A stretch of 39,601 nt of DNA from assembly GCF_000956595.1 (NCBI RefSeq), contig NZ_JYOO01000043.1:1-39601 (forward strand), given 5' to 3'. Positions 1 through 9,303 of this stretch are shown here, in pieces (the stretch's first letter is position 1; each line of letters begins with the position of its first letter). A model generated the notes under the pieces. The model was not told the origin of the DNA. It did not search any database and saw only the letters and a list, made by a program, of their open reading frames with translations. The stretch comes from Priestia aryabhattai B8W22. GTDB taxonomy: Bacteria; Bacillota; Bacilli; Bacillales; Bacillaceae_H. Position numbers and translations under genes: made by a program.

Positions 1-268
1 TTTTTTTATTATTAAAATGAATGTAGCTTTCATATGTTTAGTTGCTTCTAGCTGTTGATTGGAGGGCAAGACGCAGACTCCTGTGGAAAAAGCGGAAGGA
101 TGAGACCCCGCAGGAGCGTATGCGACGAGGAGGCTCAGCTCCCGCCCGCGGAAAGCGAAGTCCTGCATGGAAATCAACAGCGGTGTAACAAGTCATCCAT
201 ACTAGATCATTTATCCCATTTGTTCGTTTATAAATTCGAGTGACTTCGTTATGTCTCAATTTCTTTGT
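1..268 (-). repeat. Composite interspersed repeat, copy 1 (truncated by window edge)
   Basis: Read on the minus strand this matches the copies at 9002-9303 and 16392-16572. It has the terminal block with GAGACATAAC, a middle block shared with copy 2 (CGAACAAA, GGGATAAATGA, CTAGTAT), a GC-richer inner module bounded by GCTGTTGATT and AATCAACAGC (about 51-181), then CTAGAAGCAAC. The far end, which carries the CCGAACGA hairpin in the other copies, lies outside the window. The inner module resembles a repeat I recall from many Bacillus genomes (CTCCTGCGGG / CCCGCGGAAAGCG blocks); that likeness is from memory. Open frames inside it are not genes. Confidence 0.75.
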
Positions 269-403
269 TTGATCTACTTACAAGGAGTTCAAACAAAGTA
301 TACGCATGCTTCTTTTTTTCAAAAAATCATTAAATTGAATCAAACGTTTTTTTATAGTACCATATGAAGATATGAGTCTAGTAGAAGAAGGGAATTTACA
401 AAT
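269..403. other. Intergenic leader region before the HAD gene
   Basis: AT-rich stretch between the repeat and the HAD phosphatase gene. An AAGGGAA ribosome-binding-like site lies about 12 bases before the start codon. I could not place a promoter with proper spacing: a TTGAAT and a TATAGT are present but only 12 bases apart. Confidence 0.4.
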
Positions 404-1225
404 ATGCCTTACAAAATGATTGTTTTAGATTTGGATGATACACTATTATGCGATGATCACACTATTTCTCCGCGCACGAAAGAAGCTTTAATGAAGGCGC
501 AAGAATCAGGAGTGAAAGTTGTACTTGCTTCTGGACGACCAACTTACGGAATGGTTCACATCGCAAAAGAGCTAGAATTAGAAAAGTACGGAAGCTTTAT
601 TTTATCGTTTAATGGGGCAAAAATCATTAATTGCCTAACAAATGAAGAGCTATTTAGCAGCACCTTATCTCCGCGTACTGTTGCACGTCTTAACGATATT
701 AGCCGCGAAGAAGGCGTTTTAATTCATACGTACGTTGGAGATGAAATTATAACCGAAGTAGAAAATAAATTTACGGATATTGAAAGTGACATTACTGGTC
801 TGCCGATCCGTGTTGTTTCATCTTTTACTGATGCCGTTACAGAACCTGTTGTAAAAGTACTCATGCTTGCAGAACCGGAAATGCTGGTTCACGTTGAAAA
901 GAAACTTCAAAAGCAGCTTCAAGGAGAGCTAAGCGTAATGCGCTCTAAACCATACTTCCTTGAATTTACAGAAGAAGGCGTCACTAAAGGGACAAGTCTC
1001 CACTTATTAATTCAACAGCTTGGCATTACAAGCGATGAAGTGATTGCCATTGGCGACAGTTATAATGATCTTGCCATGATTGAATTTGCTGGACTTGGCG
1101 TAGCAATGGGAAATGCTCCTGACGATATTAAAGAAAAAGCCAACCACGTAACAGATACAAACATGAACGACGGTGTGGCAAAAGTTGTGGAAGAATTTAT
1201 TTTAAAACCTGTTAGCATTTCATAA
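404..1225 (+). CDS. Cof-type HAD-superfamily phosphatase
   Basis: Cytosolic Mg2+-dependent phosphohydrolase of the Cof/YidA subfamily (IIB cap), 273 aa, a normal length. HAD motif I is DLDDT with nucleophile D9 and acid/base D11. Motif II is LASGR near residue 43, motif III the lysine of GVTKG near 197, and motif IV GDSYNDLAM near 217. The IIB cap lies between motifs II and III. Relatives act on sugar phosphates, FMN/PLP or other small phosphate esters, so the substrate cannot be given. B. subtilis relatives include YxeH, YwpJ and YcsE. It is a single-gene unit ending at a hairpin shared with the convergent maeN gene. Confidence 0.9.
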   Translation: MPYKMIVLDLDDTLLCDDHTISPRTKEALMKAQESGVKVVLASGRPTYGMVHIAKELELEKYGSFILSFNGAKIINCLTNEELFSSTLSPRTVARLNDISREEGVLIHTYVGDEIITEVENKFTDIESDITGLPIRVVSSFTDAVTEPVVKVLMLAEPEMLVHVEKKLQKQLQGELSVMRSKPYFLEFTEEGVTKGTSLHLLIQQLGITSDEVIAIGDSYNDLAMIEFAGLGVAMGNAPDDIKEKANHVTDTNMNDGVAKVVEEFILKPVSIS

Positions 1226-1228
1226 GAC

Positions 1229-1266
1229 AAAAAAAGCAGCTCGCATGACACGAACTGCTTTTTTGT
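1229..1266. terminator. Bidirectional terminator between HAD gene and maeN
   Basis: The hairpin pairs AAAAAAGCAG with CTGCTTTTTT, and an inner TCG/CGA pair extends the stem. It has an A run on the left and a T run on the right, so it can end transcripts arriving from either convergent gene. Confidence 0.85.
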
Positions 1267-1273
1267 TTTGATT

Positions 1274-2617
1274 TTATACTCCTAAAAGTTTCATAAGAAG
1301 CGTAGCTAAAATAACTGTGGAAGCGCCTCCAAGTCTTGTTGCTACTTGAGCAAATGGCATAAGTGACATACGGTTGGAAGCTGATAAAATCGCTACGTCT
1401 CCCGTACCTCCTAAACCGCTGTGACAGCCGGTTACAATTGCAGCATCCACTGGATGCATTTTCATCATTTTACCTACAAAATAACCCGTTGCTACCATAG
1501 CAATGACAACTGCTGCACATACGACTACATAACCTGGTGTCACAATTTTCACTACATCTTCAAGAGGAATATACAAAATTCCTAGCCCTACCATTAACGG
1601 CCATGTTAAGCTCGTAGAAATGAATTTGTACATATGGTAAGCACCTTGCTCCATCTTAGCAGGCATTACTTGTAAACATTTGACTAGCGTTGCCGCTACG
1701 ATCATTAAAACTGGACCTGGAATTCCTAAAAATTTATGTGCCAAGCCTCCGAAAATAAAGAAACTACATGCAATTAAAAGACCTGCGCCCATTAACGAAA
1801 AATCTACCGGTTTCTTGATATTTGTATCTTCTGAGATGCCATCTCCGCCTTTTGTCTTCACAAGAACTCCATTACCTGTTAATTCTGGCTTTTTCTCTCC
1901 TAGACGTTTCATTAAGCCAGCACATACGATAGCAACGATGTTTCCAATAACAGCAGCTGGAATCATTTGCGACACAAAAGATTCGGCTGAACTACCTAAA
2001 ATTTGAGAATAAGCAAGTGAGAGCGGTAAAATACCTTCACCAATCCCTCCTCCAATAATTGGTACAACAATATAGAAAAATGTATGTTTTGCTCCATAAC
2101 CAAATAACATCCCAACAGCTACACCTGCAGCTACAGCGACTAGCGTACCTAATACAAGCGGTACGAACATACGTGTAAAGCCTTGAATTAAAACTTTACG
2201 GTTCATACCAAGAATACTTCCGGCTACTAAACAAGAAATATAAAGGTATAAAAAGTTTGATGTTTTCATCAAAGTTGTTACCGCTTCCATAGACGCGGGA
2301 TTTAAAACATTATAAAAAACTAATACGGAAGGTACAAGCAGTGATAAAATAGCTGGTCCGCCAATATCTTTTAAAATCGGAATTTTTAATCCTAAATCAC
2401 CAAGCAGCATTCCCATTACCATAATAATCGCAAATCCGCCAATCATATCTGGAGGAAGCTCGTTGTAAACGGCCGCGCCATATACAATTAATGCAAGTAA
2501 AACGTATAGTGGCAGAGGAATAACTCCTATTTTAATATTGTTGATTCGGTTCCAAAAACCCTTATTTTCAGGCTGTGAATCTTGAGTAAACGTTTCCAAT
2601 TTACGTGCTGTATTCAT
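1274..2617 (-). CDS. maeN: Na+/malate symporter (2-hydroxycarboxylate transporter family)
   Basis: Membrane symporter importing malate with sodium, 447 aa. The start ATG follows GGGGGTTATGAG; an upstream in-frame TTG lacks a good site. The 2-HCT family signature is clear: two re-entrant glycine motifs, IGGGIGEGILPLS in the first half and CHSGLGGTGDVAILSAS in the second, plus about 11 hydrophobic segments. Long blocks (GSILGMNRKVLIQGF, MEQGAYHMYKFISTSLTWP) match B. subtilis MaeN as I remember it better than the citrate/malate carrier CimH. It lies downstream of the malic enzyme gene on the same strand, separated by a terminator, so it may also have its own promoter. No MalK/MalR regulator pair is in the window. 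Citrate or other 2-hydroxycarboxylate transport is the alternative. Confidence 0.9.
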   Translation of the reverse strand: MNTARKLETFTQDSQPENKGFWNRINNIKIGVIPLPLYVLLALIVYGAAVYNELPPDMIGGFAIIMVMGMLLGDLGLKIPILKDIGGPAILSLLVPSVLVFYNVLNPASMEAVTTLMKTSNFLYLYISCLVAGSILGMNRKVLIQGFTRMFVPLVLGTLVAVAAGVAVGMLFGYGAKHTFFYIVVPIIGGGIGEGILPLSLAYSQILGSSAESFVSQMIPAAVIGNIVAIVCAGLMKRLGEKKPELTGNGVLVKTKGGDGISEDTNIKKPVDFSLMGAGLLIACSFFIFGGLAHKFLGIPGPVLMIVAATLVKCLQVMPAKMEQGAYHMYKFISTSLTWPLMVGLGILYIPLEDVVKIVTPGYVVVCAAVVIAMVATGYFVGKMMKMHPVDAAIVTGCHSGLGGTGDVAILSASNRMSLMPFAQVATRLGGASTVILATLLMKLLGV

Positions 2618-2710
2618 CTCATAACCCCCTGTGGTTCTAATATAGAGAATCATACACAAGTTTTAAAAAACTATATACGTTATGTAACTTAAGAATTCTT
2701 TTTGTAACTA

Positions 2711-2749
2711 AAAAAAGCACAGCTTCTTTTTTCAGAAGCTGTGCTTTTT
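2711..2749 (-). terminator. Terminator of the malic enzyme gene
   Basis: A 10-bp stem (AGCACAGCTTC / GAAGCTGTGCT) flanked by A and T runs sits directly after the malic enzyme stop codon on the minus strand. It separates that gene from maeN, so co-transcription would need readthrough. Confidence 0.88.
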
Positions 2750-2760
2750 CTATCTAAAAA

Positions 2761-4470
2761 TTAAGCATTTACTGTTTCTAAAGCTTTAATTTCTTTGTAT
2801 GTTGGTTCCCACATTGCTGCTTTTACTGCCGCTTTAACATCTGCTGGAATTTCTTTTGCAACGCCATCTTTAATTGCTGCGTTAGCAACCGCTAAAGCAA
2901 CGTTATATGATACTTCACGTAATTCTTCTACGCGTGGTAGTAATGAAGCGCCTGGTTTGCTGCTGTCTACCATTTGAGCTACAGCGTGTGCACATGCTGC
3001 GAACATGCTGTCTGTAATAACTTCTGCTTTTACCACGATTGATCCAAGACCAAGACCTGGGAAGACAAAAGCATTATTAGATTGACCAATTTCATATTCT
3101 ACACCATCGTAGTTAACTGGTTCAAACGGACTGCCAGTTGCTACAAGTGCTTTTCCTTCTGTCCAATTTAATAGATTTTCAGGAGTAGCTTCCGCAAGCG
3201 GAGTTGGATTTGACATTGGTAAAATAGCTGGGCGTTCTACATGCTTCGCCATTTCTTTTACGATTTCTTCTGAGAATGCGCCCGCTACACCAGACGTACC
3301 AATTAAGATTGTCGGCTTAACTTGTCTGACAACTTCTAAAAGAGAAATTTTGTCTTCTTCACGGTTCCAGTCCTTCACTTCTTCTGCTTTTCGGGCATAA
3401 GGCGTTTGGAAACCTAATAAGTCGTCCATATCATCTGTTAAAAGACCTCGAAAATCGACTGCCCAGAAGTTTTTGTATGCTTCATCTTCTGTGATCCCGT
3501 CTAATACCATTGCATCACGTACTTGATCTGCAATACCGATACCTGCTGTACCTGGTCCAAAGATTAAAACACGGTGGTCACGAAGCGGCATTTTAGACAC
3601 TTGAACTGCTGAGAAAATAGCGGCAAGCGTCACGGCACCTGTTCCTTGAATATCATCATTAAACGTTAGAATTTCTTTTCCGTACTTGTTAATAATGTTA
3701 CGAGCATTTACGTTACCGAAGTCTTCCCAGTGTAACAGTGCATTAGGGAATATTTCAAGAGATTTTGAAATGAATTGATCTACGAAATGATCATAGCGTT
3801 CACCGCGGATACGTTCATGACGGTTTCCGATATATAAAGGATCATTTAATAATTTTTCATTGTTTGTTCCTACATCAAGAACAACTGGAAGTACTCTGCT
3901 TGGATCAATTCCTGCTGCAGCTGTGTACACGGCTAATTTACCGATAGCAATATTAATACCGCCAACGCCCCAGTCACCAATTCCTAAAATACTTTCTGAA
4001 TCTGTAATAACCATTAAATCAATGTCTTCACTATTTGCATCGATATTTTTAAGAGCTTCTTCAATGCCTTCTACATTATCGATTGACAAGTATACGCCCC
4101 CCGGACGGCGATATTCATGGCTGTATTCTTGGATTGCTTGTCCAACTGTTGGTGTATAAACAACCGGAAGCATTTCTTTTAAGTGATCTTGCAATAAACG
4201 ATAAAATAATACAGCATTACGGTTCTGTAAATCGTTTAAATACACATTCTTACCAAGGTTATCTGCCTGAGCTAAAAATTGCTCATATGCACGTTTTGCC
4301 TGCTCATCTAAAGTTAAAGTCATTGGAGGAAGTAAACCTTCTAATCCTAACGTTTTACGCTCTTCTTTTGTAAAAGCTACTCCTTTGTTTAACATTGGAG
4401 CTCCTAAAATTTCTTTCCCACGTAAAGTCGTTTCAATTGTTTCATTATCTGCAAAAAATACGTTGCGCAT
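2761..4470 (-). CDS. NAD-type malic enzyme (MalS/MaeA type)
   Basis: Decarboxylates malate to pyruvate and CO2 with reduction of NAD(P)+; 569 aa, the long form of the enzyme. The start ATG (MRNVFF) follows GAAAGGAAG. The catalytic Tyr is in VVYTPTVG and the catalytic Lys in [11 protein letters not shown]. Metal ligands sit in [12 protein letters not shown] and [11 protein letters not shown], and the Rossmann dinucleotide loop is [12 protein letters not shown]. The sequence resembles B. subtilis MalS, but MaeA is a close paralogue, so no symbol is given. With maeN it forms a malate uptake and pyruvate-producing module. It has a strong upstream promoter, a leader of about 140 nt and an inverted repeat just before the ribosome binding site. 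Confidence 0.93.
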   Translation of the reverse strand: MRNVFFADNETIETTLRGKEILGAPMLNKGVAFTKEERKTLGLEGLLPPMTLTLDEQAKRAYEQFLAQADNLGKNVYLNDLQNRNAVLFYRLLQDHLKEMLPVVYTPTVGQAIQEYSHEYRRPGGVYLSIDNVEGIEEALKNIDANSEDIDLMVITDSESILGIGDWGVGGINIAIGKLAVYTAAAGIDPSRVLPVVLDVGTNNEKLLNDPLYIGNRHERIRGERYDHFVDQFISKSLEIFPNALLHWEDFGNVNARNIINKYGKEILTFNDDIQGTGAVTLAAIFSAVQVSKMPLRDHRVLIFGPGTAGIGIADQVRDAMVLDGITEDEAYKNFWAVDFRGLLTDDMDDLLGFQTPYARKAEEVKDWNREEDKISLLEVVRQVKPTILIGTSGVAGAFSEEIVKEMAKHVERPAILPMSNPTPLAEATPENLLNWTEGKALVATGSPFEPVNYDGVEYEIGQSNNAFVFPGLGLGSIVVKAEVITDSMFAACAHAVAQMVDSSKPGASLLPRVEELREVSYNVALAVANAAIKDGVAKEIPADVKAAVKAAMWEPTYKEIKALETVNA

Positions 4471-4492
4471 ACGACGATCTTCCTTTCTGTAG

Positions 4493-4515
4493 ACTTGTAT
4501 GACAAGCATACAAGT
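4493..4515. promoter_or_regulatory. Inverted repeat in the malic enzyme leader
   Basis: A perfect 9-bp inverted repeat with a 5-base centre, ACTTGTATG-ACAAG-CATACAAGT, begins 23 bases upstream of the malic enzyme start codon. It could be a repressor site or an mRNA hairpin close to the Shine-Dalgarno sequence. Its binder is unknown. Confidence 0.5.
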
Positions 4516-4619
4516 TGGTTAGATTTAAGTAATTGATACCTTATATGGATATTACTCATATTATTCAAATGTCCGTTAACTTTTTATGAATAGCTTGCTA
4601 ATTCATTTGACAATAGTAT

Positions 4620-4648
4620 ATTTTATGCCTATCTATTTCTGCTGTCAA
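4620..4648 (-). promoter_or_regulatory. SigA-type promoter of the malic enzyme gene
   Basis: On the minus strand TTGACA is followed after exactly 17 bases by TAAAAT. The predicted transcript starts near 4613, giving a leader of about 140 nt that contains the inverted repeat at 4493-4515. The rest of this roughly 500-base gap is AT-rich and holds the promoter of the next gene. Confidence 0.75.
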
Positions 4649-4825
4649 CTATTTTAGTAGAGCAATTTTTTAGTTATAAAGAGGTAGAAATTTCTGAATT
4701 TAATATCTTTTATCAATTTTCTTTTTATATAGGTACTAAGAACCCTCTTTATTCTATTCATCTCTTTTTGAAAGCCAAAATAATCCTTTAATATGGAAAA
4801 AATGTTTAATTATAAAAAATTTATT

Positions 4826-4852
4826 TTGAAATAATTTTAGTTTGCCTATAAA
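4826..4852 (+). promoter_or_regulatory. Possible promoter of the 134-aa gene
   Basis: TTGAAA and TATAAA are separated by 15 bases, slightly short spacing, about 115 bases before the start codon. The surrounding sequence is very AT-rich, so this may be chance. Confidence 0.35.
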
Positions 4853-4968
4853 AGAATATTTTTTATTTTTTTGTCTATGCTGATTAATGAATTACTATGA
4901 ATATTCTTTCCTTTCTATCTATACATATAAATTACATAGTTCTTTTTTATAATAATGGAGGTTATTGT

Positions 4969-5373
4969 ATGTTAAAACCAGACACAGCTATTATTTTTGG
5001 ATTTCTTATCGAAGAAGCGGCCAGTCGATTAGACGATCAAGAGATTAAAGAAATTGCGGTTAAAGAGCTAGAAAATGGAGAATTGGTGTTTGAAGAAGCC
5101 AGTTATTTTTATAAACGCTTTTTTATCCCTGCTTCTTCTGAATTAAGACAAGCTCTCCGCCGAGAGGTCTTATCGCTTCATTTAACATTAAATCAAATCA
5201 AAAATGCTCATGGCAACGGATCTATGTCTAAGATTGCTCATATGCATCAAATTATTGCAGAAACTGAAAAATCAACAAACGAACTTAACAGACTTTTAAA
5301 TCTTGCGTTCTATGAGGGTGAGGACGATCAGACCTACGCCTCCTTCATGAATATTTTTTCAAATAAATCATAA
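4969..5373 (+). CDS. Uncharacterised 134-aa protein
   Basis: I do not recognise this protein. The start ATG (MLKPDTAIIFGF) follows a strong GGAGG at 7-base spacing; a longer upstream frame has no such site. It has no signal peptide or membrane segment. It is rich in Glu, Leu and Ala with predicted helices (EEAASRLDDQEIKEIAVKEL; LRQALRREVLSLHLTLNQIK), and so is probably a small all-helical cytosolic protein. It is transcribed alone and ends at a bidirectional terminator shared with dtpT. Good start signals and a terminator support a real gene; function cannot be inferred. Confidence 0.75.
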   Translation: MLKPDTAIIFGFLIEEAASRLDDQEIKEIAVKELENGELVFEEASYFYKRFFIPASSELRQALRREVLSLHLTLNQIKNAHGNGSMSKIAHMHQIIAETEKSTNELNRLLNLAFYEGEDDQTYASFMNIFSNKS

Positions 5374-5399
5374 AAAAACCGTCCTTAAGGACGGTTTTT
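5374..5399. terminator. Bidirectional terminator between 134-aa gene and dtpT
   Basis: Perfect hairpin AAAAACCGTCC-TTAA-GGACGGTTTTT that touches both stop codons. Confidence 0.92.
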
Positions 5400-5400
5400 C

Positions 5401-6891
5401 TTATTGAACACCTTTCATTAAACGCTGAATTTTTGGCGAAATCATTAGCACGATTACACCTAAAATGACCGACACTCCACCCAATGCAGCAAAATAAACA
5501 ACTTGCGAAATGTTTTCATAGTATTGAACAAGCTGAGCGTTGATTGCCTGCGCCGCTGCGCTTGTTAAGAACCATAAACTCATCGTTTGAGCAGAAAACG
5601 CTGCAGGTGCTAATTTTGTTGTAGTTGATAACCCTACTGGTGATAAACAAAGCTCTCCAACTACAACTAAGAAGAAGCTTAGCACTAACCAAAGCGGGCT
5701 CGCTAACGTTTCATTTCCATGAATACTAGCTGGAATAACCATAACAAGGAAAGAAAGTCCTGCAAATAATAGTCCTAATGAAAACTTCTTTGGTGTAGAA
5801 GGCTGTCTGTTTCCTAATTTCACCCAAATCGCTGCAAAAACTGGGGCAAATATAATAATGAATAACGGATTTAACGATTGGAACCAGCCAACTGGAATTT
5901 TAAAGCCGCCATACGTTAGCTGTGTATGATCTTTTGCATACGTTGCTAAAATTGTTGACCCCTGCTCTTGAATTGCCCAGAACATTACTCCAGAAATAAA
6001 AAGAGGGATATAAGCCAATACGCGTGAACGCTCATCAGCTGTTGTCTTGGGACTCTTATACATAACCACAAAGTAAATAATAGGAATAACAATCGCTAAA
6101 ATACTTACAAATAAAATAACGCCTTCAACTGTTAAAATACCTGCTAAAGAAGTCAGTACAATAAAGATAGCAAGTACAACTACAGCAAATGCAATAGTAC
6201 CAAATACTTTTTTGCGTTCTTCTGGTTTTAAAGGGTTTGGAACTTGTCTACCTGCACGACCTAAGGTTTTACCTCGTGTAGCCATAAATACAATTAGACC
6301 TAAAAGCATTCCTACTGCTGCGATTCCAAAACCTAAGTGATAATTATATTTTTCCCCTACTGTTGAAACAACTAGCGGTGCGATAAATGCACCTGCATTT
6401 ACACCCATATAGAAGATACTAAATCCAGCATCTCGACGGTTATCAGTCGGGCTATACATATCACCTACAACGCTCGAAACGTTGGGTTTTAATAAACCTG
6501 TTCCAATAATAATTAAGAACATTGAAATAAACAGCGCTGTTACACCTGCTGGCAATGCAAGTACTAAATGTCCCAGCATAATAAATATACCGCCGTAAAA
6601 CACCGTATTAGACGTACCTAAAATGCGGTCTGCAATCCAACCGCCAATAATTCCAGACATATAAACAAGGGAACCATAAATAGAAAAGATCGCTAAAGCC
6701 GTTCCTTGTTCCATTCCTAATCCACCATTTGCAATTGTATCGTACATGTACAATACAAGTAGCGCACGCATTCCATAGTATGAAAAACGCTCCCAGAATT
6801 CTGTAAAGAACAAGGTAAATAACCCTTTAGGATGTCCGAAGAATCCTTTTTGAGGAACTGTTTCATACACTTTTTCTCTCTCTACCGACAT
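5401..6891 (-). CDS. dtpT: Proton-dependent di-/tripeptide transporter (POT/PTR family)
   Basis: Inner-membrane proton symporter that imports di- and tripeptides, 496 aa. The POT signature FTEFWERFSYYGMR near residue 30 contains the ExxERF proton-coupling motif. A second family block, GADRF-like GGWIADRILG, follows near residue 85. About 14 hydrophobic segments are visible, the usual number for bacterial POT carriers. I chose the ATG preceded by GAGAGG; a TTG seven codons upstream has no convincing site. It is monocistronic, with a clear promoter about 85 bases upstream and a perfect terminator at the stop codon. Peptide specificity cannot be read from sequence. Confidence 0.94.
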   Translation of the reverse strand: MSVEREKVYETVPQKGFFGHPKGLFTLFFTEFWERFSYYGMRALLVLYMYDTIANGGLGMEQGTALAIFSIYGSLVYMSGIIGGWIADRILGTSNTVFYGGIFIMLGHLVLALPAGVTALFISMFLIIIGTGLLKPNVSSVVGDMYSPTDNRRDAGFSIFYMGVNAGAFIAPLVVSTVGEKYNYHLGFGIAAVGMLLGLIVFMATRGKTLGRAGRQVPNPLKPEERKKVFGTIAFAVVVLAIFIVLTSLAGILTVEGVILFVSILAIVIPIIYFVVMYKSPKTTADERSRVLAYIPLFISGVMFWAIQEQGSTILATYAKDHTQLTYGGFKIPVGWFQSLNPLFIIIFAPVFAAIWVKLGNRQPSTPKKFSLGLLFAGLSFLVMVIPASIHGNETLASPLWLVLSFFLVVVGELCLSPVGLSTTTKLAPAAFSAQTMSLWFLTSAAAQAINAQLVQYYENISQVVYFAALGGVSVILGVIVLMISPKIQRLMKGVQ

Positions 6892-6977
6892 ATTCCTTAA
6901 CCTCTCTTTCAACCGTAAACCATCATAGACAAAACTGTCAAAAAATTATGATGATATAAAAAAATAGAAACAAGAAA

Positions 6978-7006
6978 ATTTTATTCTTATAAAATGATTC
7001 TGTCAA
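6978..7006 (-). promoter_or_regulatory. SigA-type promoter of dtpT
   Basis: On the minus strand TTGACA, 17 bases, TAAAAT, giving a leader of about 80 nt. The remainder of the gap up to 7372 is AT-rich and I see no gene, repeat or riboswitch in it. Confidence 0.75.
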
Positions 7007-7372
7007 TATCAGAATTTTACAATGAGTGCATAAAATACGGTTTTCCATTATAAAATTGCACCTATAAAAAGCTTTAAATCAAGATTTCTTTTCTTAAAAT
7101 ATCTTTTTGAATTTTTTTTTATACAAAACCCTTGATTACAAAGCATATGATTATCTACTTTTCATACAACCAGATAATATTTTTCTTTTTGGGAATTTTT
7201 TCTTTATATTAAAAAAGAAGCTTTATTATTTTTTCATTATGCTTCCCTCAACCGGAAATATACTTTTTTAAAATAATAAAACCCTCTTTAAAAATGTCTC
7301 TTTTGTTATAGTAGATACTATTTTTTCACCTATGTAATACCTTTAATATAAGTCATCCTCATTTTTCTATGT

Positions 7373-7410
7373 AAAAAAAGAGATAAAAGGTTTATTTTTT
7401 ACCTCTTTTT
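7373..7410 (-). terminator. Terminator of the allantoinase gene
   Basis: On the minus strand AAAAAGAG-G-TAAAA pairs with TTTTA-T-CTCTTTTT with one internal mismatch and ends in a T run, a few bases after the allB stop. Confidence 0.8.
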
Positions 7411-7419
7411 GTACTGTAG

Positions 7420-8784
7420 CTACATTTTTACGTATTCACCGTTTACCATTTGTCCTTTGTGAAGAGGAAACACACCTTCTTCTTTAGTGTATACAATCGT
7501 TCCTCTATTAATGGTAGTTAAAATAACGCTATTAAATACCGTTCCTTCATATATACTGTGCTTATGTTTGAAAAACATTCCTTCTTTTGTCACTTTTTCA
7601 GTTTGATCCAGATCAACAATAACCAAATCCGCATCGGATCCTAGCAAAATGCTTCCTTTTTTAGGATATAAACCGAATCGTTTAGCTGGATTGGTTGATA
7701 CAAGCTTTGAAATGTGTGAAAGAGAAATCCCTCTAGTGATGGCTCCCTCACTAATCATTGCTTGCAAAGAGTACTGACCGCCTGATATTCCACCCCAAAC
7801 TTTAAATAAATCATTCTGATGAGCTGTCTTTAACTCAATCGGGCAGGGAGAATGATCTGAAGAAATCATATCTACTTCCTCTGATTGAATACAAGCCCAT
7901 AATTTTTCTTTCTGACTCCTGCTGCGAAGAGGAGGTGCACACTTAGCCGTTACCCCAATTTCTTCAAAGTCTTCCTCTGTAAAAAGCAAATAATGCGGAC
8001 AAGTTTCCAGCGTAACGTTCATCCCATTCTTCTTTGCTTCCGTAATAAGCTGCACGGCTTCATAGCTGCTAATGTGTACAAAGTGAAGCGGACATCCTGT
8101 TTTTCCACCATACTCAAGCGCTTGCTTTACTGCGTTTACTTCTGCTAGAACAGGTCGCGTTTCTAAATAATCCTTAATAGCAGTTTGCTTTTGCTTCTGT
8201 TTAGCCTGTTCAAGCTTTTGTATTAAATCATTTCTTTCAGCATGCAGGGCAAGCACCTTGTTTAGTTTCGCAATCTCTTTCATTCCTTCGTATAATGTGA
8301 GGTCATCTGAGAAATCAAATTCAGAACCGGCTTCTGACATAAATGCTTTAAAACCTATTACACCCGAATGAGCCATTTTAGCTAATTCTTCTTTATTACC
8401 AGGAACCAACCCTCCCCATAGACCATAATCTACTACTGACTTCTGATCAGCCAGCGTTTTCTTTTCCCACAGCGCTGCTTCTGTTACGGTAGGAGGAACG
8501 CCGTTTAAAGGCATATCAAAATATGTAGTGCAGCCTCCTGCAGCCATAGATGCTGAACCGTAGTCAAACCCTTCCCAATGGTCTCGGCTCGGTTCATCGA
8601 AATGCACGTGAATATCAATCATTCCAGGCAGAACATATTTGCCTTTAGCATCTACGTATTTTTTTGCTGGTGTGCTAACACCTTGCGCTATTTCTGCAAT
8701 CTTTCCTTTTTTAATACCTATATCCGCTTTTACTATTTCGTCTTCTAATACGACCGAACCATCCCGAATAATTAAATCGTACAT
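7420..8784 (-). CDS. allB: Allantoinase (cyclic amidohydrolase family)
   Basis: Hydrolyses allantoin to allantoate in purine (ureide) breakdown; cytosolic binuclear metal enzyme, 454 aa. The amidohydrolase ligands are visible: H59 and H61 (IDIHVHFDEP), carboxylated Lys K146 (GFKAFMS), H181 (LALHAE), H237 (HFVHISS) and D310 (SSDHSPC). The HFDEPSRDHWEGF and FDMPLN blocks favour allantoinase over dihydropyrimidinase or dihydroorotase. The start ATG follows AAAGGAGAG. B. subtilis calls the orthologue PucH. It stands alone here, with no other ureide gene in the window. I found no convincing promoter in the gap above it. Confidence 0.9.
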   Translation of the reverse strand: MYDLIIRDGSVVLEDEIVKADIGIKKGKIAEIAQGVSTPAKKYVDAKGKYVLPGMIDIHVHFDEPSRDHWEGFDYGSASMAAGGCTTYFDMPLNGVPPTVTEAALWEKKTLADQKSVVDYGLWGGLVPGNKEELAKMAHSGVIGFKAFMSEAGSEFDFSDDLTLYEGMKEIAKLNKVLALHAERNDLIQKLEQAKQKQKQTAIKDYLETRPVLAEVNAVKQALEYGGKTGCPLHFVHISSYEAVQLITEAKKNGMNVTLETCPHYLLFTEEDFEEIGVTAKCAPPLRSRSQKEKLWACIQSEEVDMISSDHSPCPIELKTAHQNDLFKVWGGISGGQYSLQAMISEGAITRGISLSHISKLVSTNPAKRFGLYPKKGSILLGSDADLVIVDLDQTEKVTKEGMFFKHKHSIYEGTVFNSVILTTINRGTIVYTKEEGVFPLHKGQMVNGEYVKM

Positions 8785-9001
8785 GTTATCAAACTCTCCT
8801 TTACTTAATTACTTCATCTTTTTATTAAACGAAGTAGTCTGCTATTGTTCTATCATGCACTGTTTCCTTTAAAAAGTCTTTATCATTGTAAAGAACCCTG
8901 ACACACAGACTGATTATTAAGTCAGGAAATATAACTGAATTATCTGATTTTTTTATCCACCATCTTGTCTTAACTTTTTTTCATTTGGTCACTTTCCCTA
9001 A
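8785..9001. other. Upstream region of allB
   Basis: About 217 bases between the allB start and repeat copy 2. It should hold the allB promoter, but I could not assign well-spaced -35/-10 elements or a PucR-like site. No gene is seen. Confidence 0.35.
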
Positions 9002-9303
9002 TTAAAAAGAGGTTGCGACATAACTAAATCAATGGACGAACAAATTGGATAAATGAGCTAGTATAATTGCTTGTGACCCTGCTATTGATTTCCGTGCAAC
9101 CCTTCGCTTTCTGCGGGGGCTCACCTATTTCGTTTTTCTCGCAGGAGTTTTTCGCCTTGCCCTCCAATCCACAGCTAGAAGCAACTGCATACATGAAGCC
9201 TACGTCCACTCTAACCATAAAAAATCCGAACGAGTTTGATTCCCAATCAAGAATCAAGCTCGTTCGGATCTTCCTTCAGCTAATTTTGTCACAGCGTCTT
9301 TTA
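9002..9303 (+). repeat. Composite interspersed repeat, copy 2 (full length)
   Basis: About 302 bases with imperfect terminal inverted repeats: TTAAAAAGAGGTTGCGACAT at the left, and a right end whose reverse complement begins TAAAAGACGCTGTGACAAAA. Inside are the middle block shared with copy 1, a diverged and shortened inner module (about 9078-9168), the CAGCTAGAAGCAAC junction, and a long CCGAACGA hairpin. The right end reaches the stop codon of the histidine kinase gene. It has the form of a MITE-like element, with no coding capacity. Confidence 0.75.
9224..9269 (-). terminator. Repeat-borne terminator of the two-component operon
   Basis: On the minus strand ATCCGAACGAGCTTGATTC pairs with GAATCAAACTCGTTCGGAT around an 8-base loop and is followed by TTTTTTA. 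It lies about 30 bases after the kinase stop codon, and no other terminator is visible for that operon. Confidence 0.7.

Noticed and set aside
55-259. Open frames on both strands within the first repeat copy
   Set aside because: They coincide with a repeat found twice more in the window, have no ribosome binding site and encode low-complexity Arg/Pro-rich peptides.
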